Assembly: GCA_021780015.1 (NCBI GenBank)
Contig: JAJXZN010000280.1
Location: forward strand, 1 to 7,198
Reading direction: 5' to 3'
DNA length: 7,198 nt
Source of the DNA: Pseudomonadota bacterium
GTDB taxonomy: Bacteria > Pseudomonadota > Alphaproteobacteria > Rhizobiales > Beijerinckiaceae
Part shown: positions 6,314 to 7,198 of the stretch, in pieces
Numbering within the stretch: position 1 is the stretch's first letter
How the letters are laid out: each line of letters opens with the position of its first letter
Program-made: the position numbers and the translations under genes
Notes under the pieces: model-generated
Database searches by the model: none
What the model saw: only the letters and a program-made list of their open reading frames with translations
What the model was told of the DNA's origin: nothing

Positions 6314-7198
6314 GGCTCAATCCGTCCTGATCGCCGCCGCCTCGGGCCGTGCGCTTGCCGCTGCGGCGCGGCGATCAGGATTTAAGCCGCTGGTTGTCGA
6401 TTTCTTCGCCGACGATGATACGCGCGCTCTTGCGGCGGCGACGGCGCAAGTCGCCGACGCGGAGCGCGGTTTCGCTGCGGACGAACTCGTTGCCCAATTG
6501 CGTGCGCTTGCGGCTGGCGAAAGCCCGACCGGGATCGTCTACGGCAGCGGGTTTGAAGACCGGCCAGAAATTCTCGATAGCCTAGCGCAACATTTTTTCG
6601 TCTTCGGCAACAAGGCTGCGATTGTCGCCAAGGCTAAAGACCCGCGGACGCTTGCGGCTCTCTGCAGGCAACGCGCGATTCCACATCCCGAGATCCGCTT
6701 CGATCCGCCGCCCGATCCCGGCCATTGGCTGATCAAGCGCCAGGGCGGCGGCGGCGGCATCCACATCCGCGGCGGCGACGCAGAGGCCGAGCCGGGCGAC
6801 TATTATCAGCGCCGCGTCACCGGCATGCCGGTCTCCATCCTGCTGCTGGCCGATGGGCTCGATGTGCAGGCCCTCGGTGCAAGTTCGCAATGGACGGCCA
6901 TGTCTTCGACGCTGCCGTTTCGCTTCGGCGGCGCGGTCCGGCCGGCGCAATGTCCCGAGCCGCAGCTTGCGGCGCTCGCCGGCGCGGCGCGAACGATTGC
7001 TCGAGCGCTTGGCCTTGTCGGCTTGAACAGCGTCGATTTCCTTGCCGATGCGGACGGCTTTCACCTGCTTGAAGTCAATCCCCGCCCCGGCGCGACGCTC
7101 GATATTTTCGCCGACAAGGACGGCGCGCTTTTCGCCGCGCATCTGGCGGCCTGCCGCGGCCACTTGCCGGCGCGGCCTTTGGTCTTTACCAAGGCCGC
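6306..7198 (+). CDS. ATP-grasp family ligase, C-terminally incomplete at window edge
   Basis: An open frame of 297 codons runs off the right edge without a stop. From the N terminus there is a pre-ATP-grasp fold (SVLIAAASGRALAAAARRSG, then PLVVDFFADDDTRAL), followed by the ATP-grasp core. WLIKRQGGGGGIHI (141-154) has a nucleotide-binding lysine and glycine-rich loop, GDYYQRRVTGMPVSILLL (164-181) is the hinge region, and LNSVDFLADADG (240-251) leads to LLEVNPRPGATLDIF (254-268), with E256 and N258 as likely magnesium ligands. Such enzymes join a carboxylate to an amine or similar nucleophile through an acyl phosphate. ATP-grasp proteins of this type occur in methylotroph H4MPT islands. A role in building the methanofuran analogue (MfnD-like) or the H4MPT side chain is plausible but inferred. 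No ATG exists near the front of this frame. TTG at 6306, overlapping mtdB by eight bases, is my best guess and lacks a clear ribosome site. Confidence 0.85.
   Translation, partial: MSEAQSVLIAAASGRALAAAARRSGFKPLVVDFFADDDTRALAAATAQVADAERGFAADELVAQLRALAAGESPTGIVYGSGFEDRPEILDSLAQHFFVFGNKAAIVAKAKDPRTLAALCRQRAIPHPEIRFDPPPDPGHWLIKRQGGGGGIHIRGGDAEAEPGDYYQRRVTGMPVSILLLADGLDVQALGASSQWTAMSSTLPFRFGGAVRPAQCPEPQLAALAGAARTIARALGLVGLNSVDFLADADGFHLLEVNPRPGATLDIFADKDGALFAAHLAACRGHLPARPLVFTKA

Noticed and set aside
6582..7163. A 193-codon minus-strand frame over the ATP-grasp gene
   Set aside because: The plus-strand frame is open throughout and carries ATP-grasp motifs, while the minus-strand product is arginine-rich without domains.

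Overview
This window is part of a bacterial C1 (methylotrophy) gene island. It encodes enzymes of the tetrahydromethanopterin (H4MPT)-linked formaldehyde oxidation pathway together with cofactor-synthesis genes. The DNA is GC-rich, start codons are preceded by clear Shine-Dalgarno sequences, and genes are packed with 1-13 nt overlaps. The protein set (FhcABCD with MtdB) is the one known from methylotrophic and methanotrophic proteobacteria, and an alphaproteobacterium of the Beijerinckiaceae/Methylocystaceae type is the most likely host. That placement is inference from composition and protein style, since no marker gene is present.

Left arm, minus strand, read right to left: a pterin-4a-carbinolamine dehydratase-like gene (4225-3839), then fhcB (3792-2707), fhcA (2703-1066), fhcD (1078-170) and the first 57 codons of fhcC (173 to beyond base 1). 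Gaps are 46 nt and 3 nt, then overlaps of 13 nt and 4 nt, so this looks like one operon. The four Fhc subunits form the formyltransferase/hydrolase complex. FhcD moves the formyl group from formyl-H4MPT to the methanofuran analogue, FhcA hydrolyses it to formate, and FhcB and FhcC are structural or cofactor-holding partners. FhcB has no cysteine at all, which fits the non-redox bacterial version of the archaeal formylmethanofuran dehydrogenase.

Centre: a 163-bp divergent intergenic region (4226-4388) that must hold the start signals of both transcription units. No strong sigma-70 promoter could be read in it.

Right arm, plus strand: a beta-ribofuranosylaminobenzene 5'-phosphate synthase (first step of H4MPT synthesis, 4389-5426), mtdB (NAD(P)-dependent methylene-H4MPT dehydrogenase, 5426-6313) and an ATP-grasp ligase (6306 to beyond the right edge). 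They are joined by 1-nt and 8-nt overlaps. The arm therefore mixes cofactor synthesis with a catalytic step upstream of Fhc. Genes for Fae and Mch, needed to complete the route, are not in the window.

No RNA gene, mobile element, CRISPR array, convincing terminator or wholly new system was seen. The least understood parts are the dehydratase-like gene heading the fhc operon, the ATP-grasp ligase, and the in-frame fhcB/fhcA junction.
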